From Cristatella mucedo (lineage: Eukaryota > Bryozoa > Phylactolaemata > Cristatellidae): 64,000 nucleotides of DNA. The stretch lies in NCBI GenBank assembly GCA_009760855.2, contig WPIO01000006.1, forward strand, positions 7,074,501 to 7,138,500, given 5' to 3'. The notes below the pieces were generated by a model. The model was not told the origin of the DNA. It saw only the letters and a list, made by a program, of their open reading frames with translations, and made no database searches. Each line of letters opens with the position of its first letter. The stretch's first letter is position 1. Shown piece after piece: positions 21,370 through 32,926 of this stretch. The position numbers and the translations under genes are program-made.

Positions 21370-21650
21370 TTTGTATGTAATGTACTGTATCTCCGTCTGT
21401 AACTCCACAAAGTCATAAAGACCAAGTGGGTGCTACGCAGGAGAGTTTTGTATAGCGCACTCACAGCCTAAGCGGCTTTCGGTACGCATTCGGGAGCCAA
21501 CAGACTTCGTCTCACGCAACAAAGAGAAAGTGGGAGGCATAGCAGAGTCAGGAGAGCAGTAGAGGTAGTGAATAGCATAGTAGTAGCAGCTCAGGACCGC
21601 TGAAAAAGGATGTGCCATAGTCGGCAGTAGGAGAGTCGGCGCGCTCGCAG
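21370..21650 (-). mobile_element. LINE-B 3' end, minus strand
   Basis: Plus-strand text (TGTATCTCCGTCTGTAACTC, AAGTCATAAAGACCAAGTGG, CGCAGGAGAGTTTTGTATAG, CAACAGACTTCGTCTCACGC) is the complement of the LINE-B 3' end at 48.7-49.04 kb. Similarity continues to the block encoding the last ORF2 residues. It lies inside the GC-rich domain. Confidence 0.85.
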
Positions 21651-22867
21651 TTTCTCGCAGTTTCCCGAATTTTCGCGAGCGATGCGGGAACTCACGACGA
21701 GCGACGTTCCGACGGATGTCGCGCTTCGCGCGTACTAGCAGACATTCTTCTGAGCGCAGCGACGCGGGCGGGCTCAATGTCGGGCGCGCGCGCGCGCGCA
21801 CTCGCACACCGCGCCCTGCCCCCGCGCTGTGCGAGCCGCGCGGCCAGCCGCCGCCGCTGGCTTGCGACCGGCGCTCCGCGGCGGCGGCGGCGGCGGCTGC
21901 GGCGGCTTTGCGATAGTCCCGCCGCCGATTGCCGCCGACGGCACGCCTCGCGCAAGCTATTCGCACTGGGCTAAGAAACGCGCCGGAGGGCTCGGCCGAA
22001 GCGGATCGAAGGAGATCGCCGCGATGTCGGAGCGTGCGCCAAGCGCGCGCTTCGTCGTCGCGGCGCAGCGACGGATGAACGGACGCCGCGACGTCGTCAA
22101 AGGTGGAACGCCTCGGCTGCGAATCGAGGCCCACGCGAAGCTCGAATGGCGTTGCACACGCGCCCAGTGGGCGTGCGGCGTCTGCGTAGGCGGTCAGAAC
22201 GTCGTAGGCCGCCGCCGCGAGCGCGAGTGCTCGCGGCGGCGCCAGTCTCAGCCTACGCGCGCGACGGACGCGCCCCGGCGAGCCCCGGCGAGCGTCGAGT
22301 CGGGTCAAGTCACTCGCTGGCGCTGCACCAGTGGGCGCAGGCATGTAGCCGACTGTAGCAGAAACGAGGCAGCGACGGTGGCGAGCGTTGACGTTCCTGC
22401 GAAGAGAAGATCCCTCGCCTTCGATAATGACGTAGTCGAGTCTATTTAACGAGCAGCGGACGACGGCTACAGGCGTTCGACGGCGGCCATGATGTGCGGC
22501 CTCGAGCTCAAGCCGTCGGCTCCGCCGCCGATGCCTGCGTCCCGAGACTCAAGAATCACGACTCGCCACCTGACCATCTCACATTCAGGGCGCCGACCTT
22601 TTATACGGCGTCGGCAGCAAACTATCGCATAGTCGCTAACGATAACTAACCGCCAAAATTCGGCTAGTTTGGCTATCGCCGCCATTACAGTGGCGATGGC
22701 TCGCGACGCAGCGCTGCGGTTGAAATGTAGCCGCGCGCACGTGGCGGTAATTCGCTGGCGTGTCGCAGGCAATGAGATGTTCAAGTTGCGTCGAAATGCG
22801 GGCCCGCCGCCGCTCAGCCCTGCGCGACAGTTGTGCAGCCCACTTTCAGCGCTACACAGACAGCCCA

Positions 22868-23337
<470 letters not shown>

Positions 23338-23577
23338 TCGCGCGGGAACTGGTGCATTCCGTCGGCCGCCGGTAGCGGCGCGGCCGCAATCAAACGCAGT
23401 CGATTTAATGCAGGTCGGCGGACCGCAAACTCTGCGGCCAATACGCAGGGCCGCTCAAATCGCTAGCGGGGGGGGGGCCGCCGAGATGCGGCAGAAGCCG
23501 CTCATCGAGAGGCAGGCCCCCGCCGCCGCTCGCGACTCACGAAGCGCTCTCGTGAGCTGGGTATATCGAGTTACATC

Positions 23578-23640
23578 ACCGCTGCCGCCGCTGCCGCCGC
23601 TGCCGCCGCTGCCGCCGCTGCCGCCGCTGCCGCCGCCGCT
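23578..23640. repeat. 9-bp GCCGCCGCT array
   Basis: About six to seven copies of a 9-bp GC-rich unit. Confidence 0.93.
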
Positions 23641-23724
23641 TTGTTCGCGCGCGCGATGAATGCGCGGCAGGAAAGAGAGACGTCAACGCGCAGACCAGAG
23701 TCCAACCCCCGACGTACAGCCGCA

Positions 23725-23727
<3 letters not shown>

Positions 23728-23773
<46 letters not shown>

Positions 23774-23790
23774 CCCCTCCCTCTCTCCCT
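23728..23790. repeat. (CT)n microsatellite
   Basis: A second CT tract of about 45 bp pure plus an impure shoulder, 400 bp from the large tract. Confidence 0.95.
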
Positions 23791-24758
23791 CTCTATCTCC
23801 CCTTTCTGCCTCTCTTACTCAGATCTCTCCTTGCATCCCTCCTTGCACACCTATATCTCTTTCCCACGCTGTCCTACTTTCCCTGTTTGGCACGGAGTGT
23901 GTTTTCTCTCGTCGTGTACCATCTATTTCGTCTTTCTTTCTCTTTACAGTTCATTTACTTAATCAGTGGTGTATCGAAGGGAAGAGGTGGGGACATATGA
24001 TCCCGAGCGCTGGACCAGGGGCGCTGGATTAGGGGGGCGCAAACAACTGGGTGCCTAATACTGCAGGGGATGGCGCCATCTGTGTGGCTCGTCCTCGGGC
24101 GTGCAATTTCTCATCCGCCGTCTCATCAATCCACCGTTCGGCGAAAGTGTAAAGTTCTAAATCGCGCGGCGGCTCGCGCGAGCCGCCGCGCGACTTGTGC
24201 GCTTCTCCTTCGAGGCGACGTCGCGTCCTACAGCGACTGTAGCGCCGCAGACCGACGCGCGAAAACCCGAGAGTTCCGCCCAAGCCGAGCGCACATGCGC
24301 GGCGCCGAGCGCTCTTCTGCTCCGCGGCCGCCGCCGCTCCGATGCGGTAGGGGCGAGCTCGAGCGCAGCCGCCCGCGAACTCTGTAACGACATTAAAAGA
24401 CGGTCGCTGGCGGCAGCGATACGGCTCCGCCCTCGCCGCGCCGGCGCGGCGAGAACTGGGTAAACGTCGCCACTGTTTGCTGCCGGCCGCCGGTCTTCCT
24501 CGCGCCGCGTCGCCTCGTCGCTCGAGGGCAGAAAACGCCGGCGCCAGCTCGCTCGCGCCTGCGCGCGCAGGTGCTCGCGCGGCGCTGCTCCGGCGGCGCC
24601 GCCGCGCGATTCTGCTCCGGCCGCCGCCGCTCTCACGGCGAGCGCTCCAGTTGGGCTCCATTGCCGAGCGGCGCCGGCGGCTCACGCTAGCCGACGGTCG
24701 AGGTACCCGCCTTCTCGCTGCTTCCTTCAGCGATCGAGCATCCGGAAAGGCGAAGGTC

Positions 24759-24759
<1 letters not shown>

Positions 24760-24804
<45 letters not shown>

Positions 24805-24815
24805 TGGCGGCGGGC
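24760..24815. repeat. (GCG)n microsatellite
   Basis: About fourteen GCG triplets, then interrupted units. A candidate for G-quadruplex or hairpin structure. Confidence 0.95.
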
Positions 24816-26619
24816 GGGCGGCGGCGGTGGCTGTGGCGGCTGGCGGGCAGACGGCGGGAGGGGGGCGTGGCCCACGGGCCAATGGCGCTAGCCAGCGCTA
24901 GCCGGCGCAAGCCACCAGGTGCGCTTTAGCTCCCAGTCCGATTCACCGCGCGCGCGTGCGGCGACAGTTCGAGACGGATGAACGAGTCTCGTTTTCGACG
25001 TGCTTTGCTAGCACCGCTGCCGCCGCAAATGCGAACGCCGCGGCGCTGTTTCGAGCGACGGGGTGTTCGGCCGCAGCAAGGAAGGCGCCGGCGCCCGCGC
25101 TAGCCGCCGCCGCTCGTCTCCCGTCGAGAGCCGTCGGTTGCCGCGTGCGCCAACACGTGGCGACGTGTGACGCTGCGTCCCGCGCCTCGCTCGGGCTCAC
25201 CGCGTGAGCGCGTACCGTACGCCGCCGGCCGCAGCGACGGCTGCAGCGAGTGGCGGCGGCGAGACGCCGAAGCGACGTCAGGTGGTTCGGCCGCCGCCGC
25301 GCTGCACCGGCCGCATCGCGCCGCGGCGCACTCGAAGAAGCGGCCGCGGACGGCCCGCGCGCGCGCGCGGTCGGTCGGTCGGTCGAGTGGCCGCTCGGGC
25401 GGGCAGCTACGCGAGCGGAAACCGGCTGCGCGGCAGAAAGAAACGCGCGCGCCGCCGCTGATAGCTTCCGGTCGTAGGGCAGTCGCCGCCGTCGGTCGCC
25501 GCGGAGGACGGCGCTGGCCGCGTCGAAGGGAGGGGTGGTGGGGTGGCGGTGGGGGGGGGGGGGCGCGCGGACGCTGCCGTTCGCACGCGCTACCGTTGCT
25601 CTCGGCAGTCGGAAGAAAGAGACGCGATCTTCTAGCTACGATTGTCGTTTCGCCGCGACCGTCGAGTGGCGATGCGTCGCGACGCGCCATAATGGAGTCG
25701 TCGTAGGGGGCGGCTCCGAGTGCATACCGAGCTCCTCGCGTCCCGCCCGCCCGGAACGAGTTCGCGCACTAGCGGCGCGCGCGACCGGCGACCGCGAAAA
25801 GCGCCTTTGCGTTCCGCACATTCCGCACACGCAGGAGACGGAGACGCAACGCGAGCTCCGCCGTCCGAGCCAGCGGATCGCGGAGAGCGACTGGGCCACG
25901 GGACGCTTGGTGCGCTCCTGTTGTCTGTCCTTCTGCAGTTGGCCGGCCGCCTGTCTGGCGCGCGAATCAAGGTCCGGCGGTCCCGTCGAAGTCGTCCGCG
26001 TGCGAGCCGTCTGCGCCAGCCGACCGAAGTTACGTCGACGTTGCCTGAAGCGCAGTCGACGCACCGTAGCTAGTGCCCGTCGCTTCCGGCTCAGCTTCCG
26101 CCGAGCGATCGCGAGCTGGCTGAGCGACGCGGCGGCGGCCGTGCAGCTGCCGCCGCCGCGGGTTGCCACGTGGCGGGCCGGAGCGCGGGCGGTACGGCGG
26201 AGGCGGGGTCGCGGCGGCATCCGGCCGAGCGCTCGCTCTAGTGGACGCCCGCAGAAAGCGCCCGTTTGGTTTCAAATATCCGCGGCACAGCGAGCCTCGT
26301 CGGAGGCGGAGGCTCGGCCGCCGCGCCGAGGCGGCAGCACCCTGACTGGCTAGTCCGTCCAACGCCAGCCAATGAGGAGGCGGCGCGGCTCGCTCGAGCT
26401 GTCCCACCTGCACTCTTGACCTGCCAAACCGCAAAGTTCAGAGTGCCCCGCGCCCGCGGACGTCTTAAAACGACCGGCGCGACACAGGGGAGCGCCATAG
26501 CCCATCTGCAGTTGGCGTGCGTGCACAGCCTCCTGCGCCCGGGCCTGCCTCTGAGGGGCCATCTCCAGCTACCTGCGGAGCGAGTCCTGCGACCGGTCGA
26601 GAGTTGCGAAGAAGGCAGC

Positions 26620-28734
26620 ATGGCGCAGTCGCTAGAGGATCGGCAGAAGTACTGGGAATGGCAGCGCAACCTGACTGCGGCCGCCGGCGGCGGCGCAGCC
26701 GAGCTCACCGCTGCGGCGGTCGCTTCGGGCTACGTCGTGCCGATACTGCTCGGGCTTCTCGTGGTGATCGGAGCGGTAAGCAACGGAGCCATCCTGTACG
26801 TTTTCTGTCGCTACCGGCTTGTCAAGAACCCTGCCAACGCTTTCCTCGTGAACGTCGCCGTCGCCGATCTGCTCGTGCTTCTAGCCGTCGCGCCGTTCGT
26901 CGCTGCTTATTACGTCACGGGCGACTGGCCGGCCGGCGTCGTCTCATGCAAGATCGCAGAGGGCGTGCAAACGCTCGCCGTGGTGCTCAGCGCTCTCAGC
27001 GTCGTGGCGCTCAGCGTCGAGCGCTACGCGGCGTTCGCAATCGCTTTGCGGCGCCGCGGCGGCCGCGGCGGCTCGCGAAAAGGCGGCTCCTGCTCCGTCG
27101 GCCTGATCGTCGTCTGGTTGCTGGCGCTCGCGGTCGCAGCGCCCGACGCCGCGTCGTCGCACGTCGAGCTTCGCGGCGACGGCACGCAGCAGTGCACTCC
27201 GTTCACCGACGCCTGGGGCCACATGTACCCGAAGATTCACACCGTGATCAGCTTGTGCGCGCTACTCGCACTGCCCGTCTCGCTCGTCGCCATTTTCTAC
27301 GCTTCGCTCGGGTGCGTTGTGTGCGGCCAGAAGCGGCGGCTCGCCCGCCGATCTAGAGCGAGCGGCCGCCAGATCGCGCTAGGCCGGGCGGCAGCAGGTC
27401 GGCCGCCGAGCGCGGCGACTGCGGCCGCCACCGTCGTCGGCACGCTCCGGTTCGCGAAGGCGAATGTTGGCCGCACTAATGGCGTCTTTTCGGGCGGTGG
27501 CGGACCTGCGGCGAATGGCGGCGGCGCGACGACCAGCGGCTGCTGGGGGGGCGGCGTGCGCATGAGTAACGGCTTCGAGATGAGCGACGGCTTCGCCGCC
27601 GCCGCCGCCGGCGGCGGCGGCTACTCGAGCGGCGGCGAGGCGGCCCCGCCTCAGCCGCAAGTCCCCGACTGGCGCTCGGCGAGCGCGGAAGGGCTCGCTC
27701 AGCGGCGCAGGCGCACACTGGCCAAGGTCGCCACGCTGCTTTGCCTCCAGTTCGCCGTCTGCTGGCTCCCCAAGTACGCCTACCGCGCCTGGGCCTACTT
27801 CGCTGACCCGGAGGGTGGCGGTGCGAGCGACGAGAGCAAGTGGTGGCACGTCGAGCTGGCTGGCGTATGCGGCGTGTTTGTGAACGCGGCGCTGGCGCCG
27901 TTCGTCATCGTCGCCTTGAACGGTGACTTTCGACGCTACCTGCGCAAGTACCTGTGCTGCTGCTTCGGCTGCTCGGCCGCCTGCTGCTGCCCGGCCGCCG
28001 ACCGCTCCACGCTGAGCGGCGGCGGCGGCTGCGGCTGCTGCGCTCGAGGCGGCGGCGTCGCACGGGAAGCTGACCTCGACCTGGACGACTACCGCCGAGA
28101 CGCCTGCGACCGCGAAGCCGCCGGCGTGGGCCGGCGCGGCGAGCAATTCCAGCCAGCCACGGCTGGTCAGCGCTTTAGCCAACCGTACGGCGCTCCTGCT
28201 GACGGCACTGCTGACGGCGACGCTCTGTACAGCGTCGGAATGCTCGCGGACGTTGCGCACTTGCGCCGACCCGCGACGGGCGACTACGGCCGGAGAGTCA
28301 GTCTGCCGCTGTCGCGTCGCAGCTTTGGAGGCTTCGGCGGCGGCGCGAGTTCTTACTACGCCCAGACGAGCGGGCTACCGGTTTACGTCGGTCTGGACCA
28401 ATTCGGCGGCAGCGGACCATTCATCTCAGCCAGCGCCGGGCCGGACGCGTTCGGCGCGACTCAGCGTCTCCAACTCGACAACGGCATGGCGGCACGCGGC
28501 ATGACTCAGAGTCTCCATCTCGACAACGGCATGGCGGCACGCGGTACGATCGCGCCGCCGAAGCCGCCGCGGGCGGCCGCCGACTCGGAGTTGTACCGCC
28601 CGATCGTCTTCGCCGCACGAGCGCCGCCGCCTGCCGCGGCAGCGCAGGCTGGAAGGCTAGCGCTAGCGGCAGCCAATGTTGCGATCGCCAGGGCTGCGTC
28701 GCGCCACGCCGTCGTCGACAGGCAGGAGAAGTAG
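26620..28734 (+). CDS. Bombesin/CCHamide/endothelin-type peptide GPCR
   Basis: A 704-residue rhodopsin-class receptor in the plasma membrane, predicted to bind a peptide and signal through G proteins. The start is the first in-frame ATG after long upstream sequence and has a strong context (A at -3, G at +4). Seen: sequon N17-L-T; TM1 about 38-62 (N55); TM2 72-97 (D83); TM3 from C110, Q117, ending ERY 134-136; TM4 159-176 (W166); C192 for the disulfide; YPKIH 203-207 leading to TM5 (P219); TM6 367-392 with CWLP 381-384; TM7 about 411-433; helix 8 with C446-448. Known: bombesin receptors share the TM2-TM3 spacing, a PKIH segment before TM5, LAK...FA.CWLP in TM6 and a non-Tyr NPxxY end. Odd: AP-F-V-I replaces NPxxY, loop 3 (about 232-362) is long and Gly/Ala-rich, and the tail is long and Cys-rich. 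It is uninterrupted by introns. CCHamide, endothelin/GPR37 and true bombesin receptor types cannot be separated by eye. Confidence 0.9.
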   Translation: MAQSLEDRQKYWEWQRNLTAAAGGGAAELTAAAVASGYVVPILLGLLVVIGAVSNGAILYVFCRYRLVKNPANAFLVNVAVADLLVLLAVAPFVAAYYVTGDWPAGVVSCKIAEGVQTLAVVLSALSVVALSVERYAAFAIALRRRGGRGGSRKGGSCSVGLIVVWLLALAVAAPDAASSHVELRGDGTQQCTPFTDAWGHMYPKIHTVISLCALLALPVSLVAIFYASLGCVVCGQKRRLARRSRASGRQIALGRAAAGRPPSAATAAATVVGTLRFAKANVGRTNGVFSGGGGPAANGGGATTSGCWGGGVRMSNGFEMSDGFAAAAAGGGGYSSGGEAAPPQPQVPDWRSASAEGLAQRRRRTLAKVATLLCLQFAVCWLPKYAYRAWAYFADPEGGGASDESKWWHVELAGVCGVFVNAALAPFVIVALNGDFRRYLRKYLCCCFGCSAACCCPAADRSTLSGGGGCGCCARGGGVAREADLDLDDYRRDACDREAAGVGRRGEQFQPATAGQRFSQPYGAPADGTADGDALYSVGMLADVAHLRRPATGDYGRRVSLPLSRRSFGGFGGGASSYYAQTSGLPVYVGLDQFGGSGPFISASAGPDAFGATQRLQLDNGMAARGMTQSLHLDNGMAARGTIAPPKPPRAAADSELYRPIVFAARAPPPAAAAQAGRLALAAANVAIARAASRHAVVDRQEK
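28456..28545 (+). repeat. 45-bp in-frame tandem duplication in GPCR tail
   Basis: Two 45-bp units (28456-28500 and 28501-28545) encode near-identical 15-residue segments, both containing LDNGMAARG. They differ at a few codons. The duplication keeps the reading frame. Confidence 0.95.
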
Positions 28735-30126
28735 CTGCACGACAACGCCGCCGCCGCCGCCGCTGCCCCCGCCCCCGCCGCCCCGCGAGTTTACATGTGA
28801 AAGATCTCTGACCCCGGCAGGCCGGGGCTGTGCACCGGCGGCGGTGAACCGCGCGCCGCCATCCACCGCCGAGCGTCCGAGCACGCCGCTTCGAGCTCCG
28901 ACGAAGCGGAGAGCGCGGGCGCAGCGCACGACCAATAAGACCGATCTGCCCCGACCGCCGCGGCGTCTAGCGCCAGCCGCCTCCGTCGCACGCGCGCGCT
29001 CGCTCGCTCGCTCGCTCGCGGGACCGCGGGGCCGAGCGCTCGCGTCGCCCGAGAGAGCGTTCGCGAGAGCGCCGACGTACGGCGGCTGGCGATGCTGTGT
29101 GCTTTTCTCAGGTTGTAAACCCCCACCGCGCGCCGCTCTCTATTAGTGCGTGCGCGCGCTATGCTTATTAATTAAACGGGCCCGCGAGATTGCGGCCAAC
29201 GTTTACCGGCGCCGTTCCTCCTGCGTGGCCCTCGCCCGAGCTCACCGCCTGGCTTTTCTCATCCTCGCTTGAGTCGGCGTCTGCCGGCCGCCGCTGTCGC
29301 GACCGTCGAGGCCTGCAGATGGGCGACCGAAGCTTTGCAGCGCGCGATCGGCGGCGATGCGCGGCATCGGCCTAGCAAGATTCGACCGCATCCGGCGCTT
29401 TTGACCGCGCTACGGAAGCGAGAAGCGAGAAGCGGAAGCGAGAAGCCCATTGAATATGGCGGCGTTCGTCGTTGTTTCGGTCTCTCACTGTCTCTGCGTA
29501 ATACGATTCCGTTCCCTTCAGAATCCGTCGTTTCCTCCTGGCCGCTATCCGTTGCGAGCGCTTACAAACCTCGGCCTCATTATACCCTTTGAACGATCAT
29601 TCTTTTTTACGAGTGGACGCTGTCCACCCCTCAGAGTTAATAATTTGAAGATGCGCCACACGCATCGAGAAATGTTCAATCATATTAATATTAATATAAA
29701 TATTCGATAACGTGCATTGACGCGTTGTATATCGGGCAATATACAGTTCGCCACTGGTATCGAGATCGTGTATAATGGTTGCTGTGGCTTTTCTTGTTTG
29801 TAAAAGATAGACATAAAGTAAACTAAATGTACTTTAATAAAAAACTTGAAACTTTAATAGCGTCATAAGAGAACACAGTCTCTACTAGAGCCCACTGCAT
29901 GTGGACTCGCTTCGCTGAGTCATAGAAGTCGATTTCACGTCACGCCCGGAAGAAATGGTCGCCGTCTTGCCGCGCGACGGAAGGACGAACTTTCTCGCTT
30001 TAATTAGTCGGGATGCAGGCGCTATACGCACACCGCAGGGCTTGAGCCGACGATCGCGGTTGTCAAAGACAGCACGTCAAAGATATCACCGCAAGGGCCA
30101 AACCAGAGCAGCTTGGAGGAGACGAA
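28735..30126. other. 3' flank of the GPCR gene
   Basis: GC-rich to about 29.45 kb, with a (CTCG)n run near 29000, then AT-rich. AATAAA at 29836-29841 is the first canonical polyadenylation hexamer I see downstream of the stop, about 1.1 kb away. It could serve the receptor transcript or be chance. No gene is seen. Confidence 0.4.
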
Positions 30127-30222
30127 CTTTGCAGCAAATGTAAAGCGCCTAGAAAGAGATTGAGTTCTCTGAGGGCGCTTTATAAAGTGAAGTATTAATA
30201 ATATTATTATTATTATTAACGA
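30127..30222 (+). mobile_element. LINE-A 3' end only
   Basis: An intact terminal hairpin (GTAAAGCGCC...GGGCGCTTTAT) with an ATT-rich tail at 30196-30218. Almost nothing of the element remains 5' of it. It shows that LINE-A inserted inside the GC-rich domain. Confidence 0.88.
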
Positions 30223-30800
30223 AGACAGAACGACATACCGAAGTGTTCGCAAAGTGTTCGTGCTTGGTAATTCTCAGTCGAGATTCTTGAACTATAACAA
30301 CTTGGAAGCAATTAATCTCAGTTATGGCGACCGATCGACCTCGAGACAAGCCTCTGCCAGTTCGTTACAGGCCGTTTCGCTAGCTCACCTTCACCTTCAC
30401 GTCCAACCTCCTCGCTCCTGCGGCGAGAGCTCTCCCACCGCCCGCTCCTCAGCTTCCTGTCGCCTAGCCGTTCGTTGCACAAAAGCAAGATCTACCGTTG
30501 ACTAGGCCTTCAGGTCGTACGCACGGAAATTCTGGAACTTCAGCGCCTCCGGCTTTTGTCCGATACCTGGACCGGCTTGGCATCCTTGGCTGTCTCAGCT
30601 GGTGACGAACCTGTTGTACCAGAGAACTCGCGGTCCAAGGGCGCGTCCGATCTCGGATGTCAACTCACCTATTGGTTTTAGTTCCAGCCCGCAGCGGAAG
30701 CCCCTGAAATGGCGGCGAGCTAAATTGGCCAGATTAAGGCTGATAATCATGATTCGTTGTTCCTGACTGGCAACATCTAGGAACTAATTATGCGATAAGG
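30223..30800. other. No gene seen
   Basis: Mixed composition inside the GC-rich domain; no motif or repeat recognised. Confidence 0.4.
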
Positions 30801-30975
30801 AAAAATATTAGCCGATGTAACAGCCTCATTTGTATAGTGACAGAACAGACTTGCGGCTAACATCGCCGCTTGCAGTTGGCAATAAAGGATCGCCCATAGC
30901 ACGATTCGAACTCGCGACCTCGGTCGTGAAGAGCGAGCGCACGAACCTGACCTCCTGAGCTATTACGGTCATCTC
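30801..30975 (-). mobile_element. SINE-1 copy, short-hairpin type
   Basis: Minus strand: tail block (AACAGCCTCATTTGTATAGT), body (GCCGCTTGCAGTTGGCAATA), B-box complement CGATTCGAACT, then a short hairpin GCGACCTCGGTCGTG. The A-box region is partly lost. Confidence 0.82.
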
Positions 30976-32838
30976 GGGCCGAGGCCACATGTAAAACCGG
31001 CGCCACGAGGTAGGCAGTCAGATGTGACTCTGAACTCGGTATTGGCATTTGAGCTGATTTGAGCTCTCGGCCACGGAACCGTCGACGCACGTCGTGGCCA
31101 CTGTTGAACTCATGTAAGCCTCCTCTGCTGTCAAAATAGACTTGTTTACGTTATTTACGCGTATGGCCTTGTCAAGCGCTACTTGTTAAGTGTTAAGTGC
31201 TCTTCGTCGCAGCGTCGCAGCGCCCTGCTGCTGTCGGCACACGCGTGCTCATCGGTCCTGAAGGTCGCTAGCCGCGCTACCGGATGCTGGGGTCGCCAGC
31301 AGTCGCCGCACGCGGCGGCAGAGACTAGCTAGCGCGCCGTCACGCGCGCGCGCGCGCGCGCAGCGCTTGCCGCTCAGTTTCGTCCACTGACCGCGGAAGC
31401 CGCTGCGCGGCGGCGCTCGCAGCAGCAGCGCCCGCTTAGCCGTCCTTTGCCGACCGAGCGCTCTCGCGGCGGCGGCTGCGGCGGCGACTCTGACTCTGAC
31501 TCGGCTCTCGTCCCGTCCAGGCAGCTCGCGCCGCCTCGTCGGCGCAGCGGCGGCGGCGGCGCGGCGAGCAGGACGCGCAGTCGGAACCCGATGCAGAGTA
31601 GAGTGCTCGCGCGACGAGCCCCGGTCGTTCCGCGAACGCCGCCCGCAGGCGGGACGGCGGGCCGCGCGCGTCGGCGTCCGCCGTCCCGCAGCGGCGGTGA
31701 GTAAAAAAAAAAGTGTTCGAGCGGCGCTCGGCGGCGGTACGGACGCGTTCGCGCCAGCCTGAGCGGACGTCCGAGCGCGTGCGATCAGCGGAGCGCTGTG
31801 CGCGAATCCTGGCGAGAGGATCCTTGCGTAAGCGCGAATGGTTCGCTCAGTGCGTGACGCGACCCAGTAGGAGGTACCTCGGGGAAAGCGCTTTGGCCAG
31901 CCTCTCTTTGTCACTTTGTCACCTTGTCGCGTCCTCACGTTCAGCTAGCCGCTCGAGGCCAGGAAATAAATAACCGCGACGACTACCAAAGACTTAACGT
32001 TTGATTGGCGCAGCGAGGAGCCGTAGGCGCCAGCGTTCGGTCGTTCGCGCCGCTCATTGCGGGAAAGCGCTTCCCCGCGACGTCTCGGCCTGTCGGCCTT
32101 CGGCGTCTCGTCGACGCGGCGGGCGACGAAGCGGCTGCACGAGGCTGCGCGAGGCCAACTGTCGAGGGACTTTTGGGCGCCGGGCGCTCGATCGTCGACG
32201 ACCGTCAGTGCAGCGGCTGCGCGGCGCAGGCTGCGCGGCGGCTGCCGCTGCTCTTCACGGCTCGAGCCAGAGCCAGAGTTCCTCCTTTGACCGCATCGGC
32301 CGTTCTATCGAAGCGCGTCTCCTTTTGAACTTGGCTTGGCCGTCTCGATTACGCGACCGTCAGCGAGCGCAGCGGCGCCCTCTTTTCTTCCGAGTGACGA
32401 GATTGTCGAGCTCAGTCCGCGCGCACGCACAGCGTCGCGGGCAGCCATTGACTTCGCTTGCATTCGCGGCTGCCTTCTCTTGCGAGTCGGCTGGAGAGCG
32501 CGAAGTCGGACAAGATCGGCGCGCGCGCCTCACTTTTGCCACCGCAGATCTCTAGCGGCGAGCAGATTTTCGCGCGGCGGCGCAGCACGCTGCTCGGAAG
32601 TCTTAGTGGCGCAATATCACGATGTATGGCGTAGTGTGCAATGCGTAGCGTGCAATATTCGCAACTCGCTACTCAACCGACGCGCGAGTGACTTCTCCGG
32701 CTCTAGCCGAGAAGGTAGGAGGACGCCGGCTGGAGCTGTCGACTAGCCGCCGGCGGCGCATCCTACCGCGAAAGGGATTAACATATAGAACATTTTAATT
32801 ATCAATTAATAATTATTATTCACTATAATAATAATAAC

Positions 32839-32878
32839 TAATAACACTATATATATATATATATATATAGTGTTATTA
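32839..32878. repeat. Perfect 40-bp AT-rich palindrome
   Basis: Arms TAATAACACT / AGTGTTATTA enclose (AT)10, giving a perfect 40-bp inverted repeat with no spacer. It sits in an AT-rich pocket inside the GC-rich domain and is a cruciform candidate. Confidence 0.95.
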
Positions 32879-32926
32879 ATTATTTAGTTGTTCAGAATTA
32901 AATATATTGTACAATTAACCGTATTG

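Noticed and set aside
26266-26619. 118-codon N-terminal extension of the receptor frame
   Set aside because: It begins with a TTG, has no in-frame ATG before 26620 and resembles no receptor N-terminus. The ATG at 26620 has a strong initiation context.
27379-28260. 293-codon minus-strand frame opposite the receptor
   Set aside because: It is a mirror of the GC-rich coding sequence without any domain.
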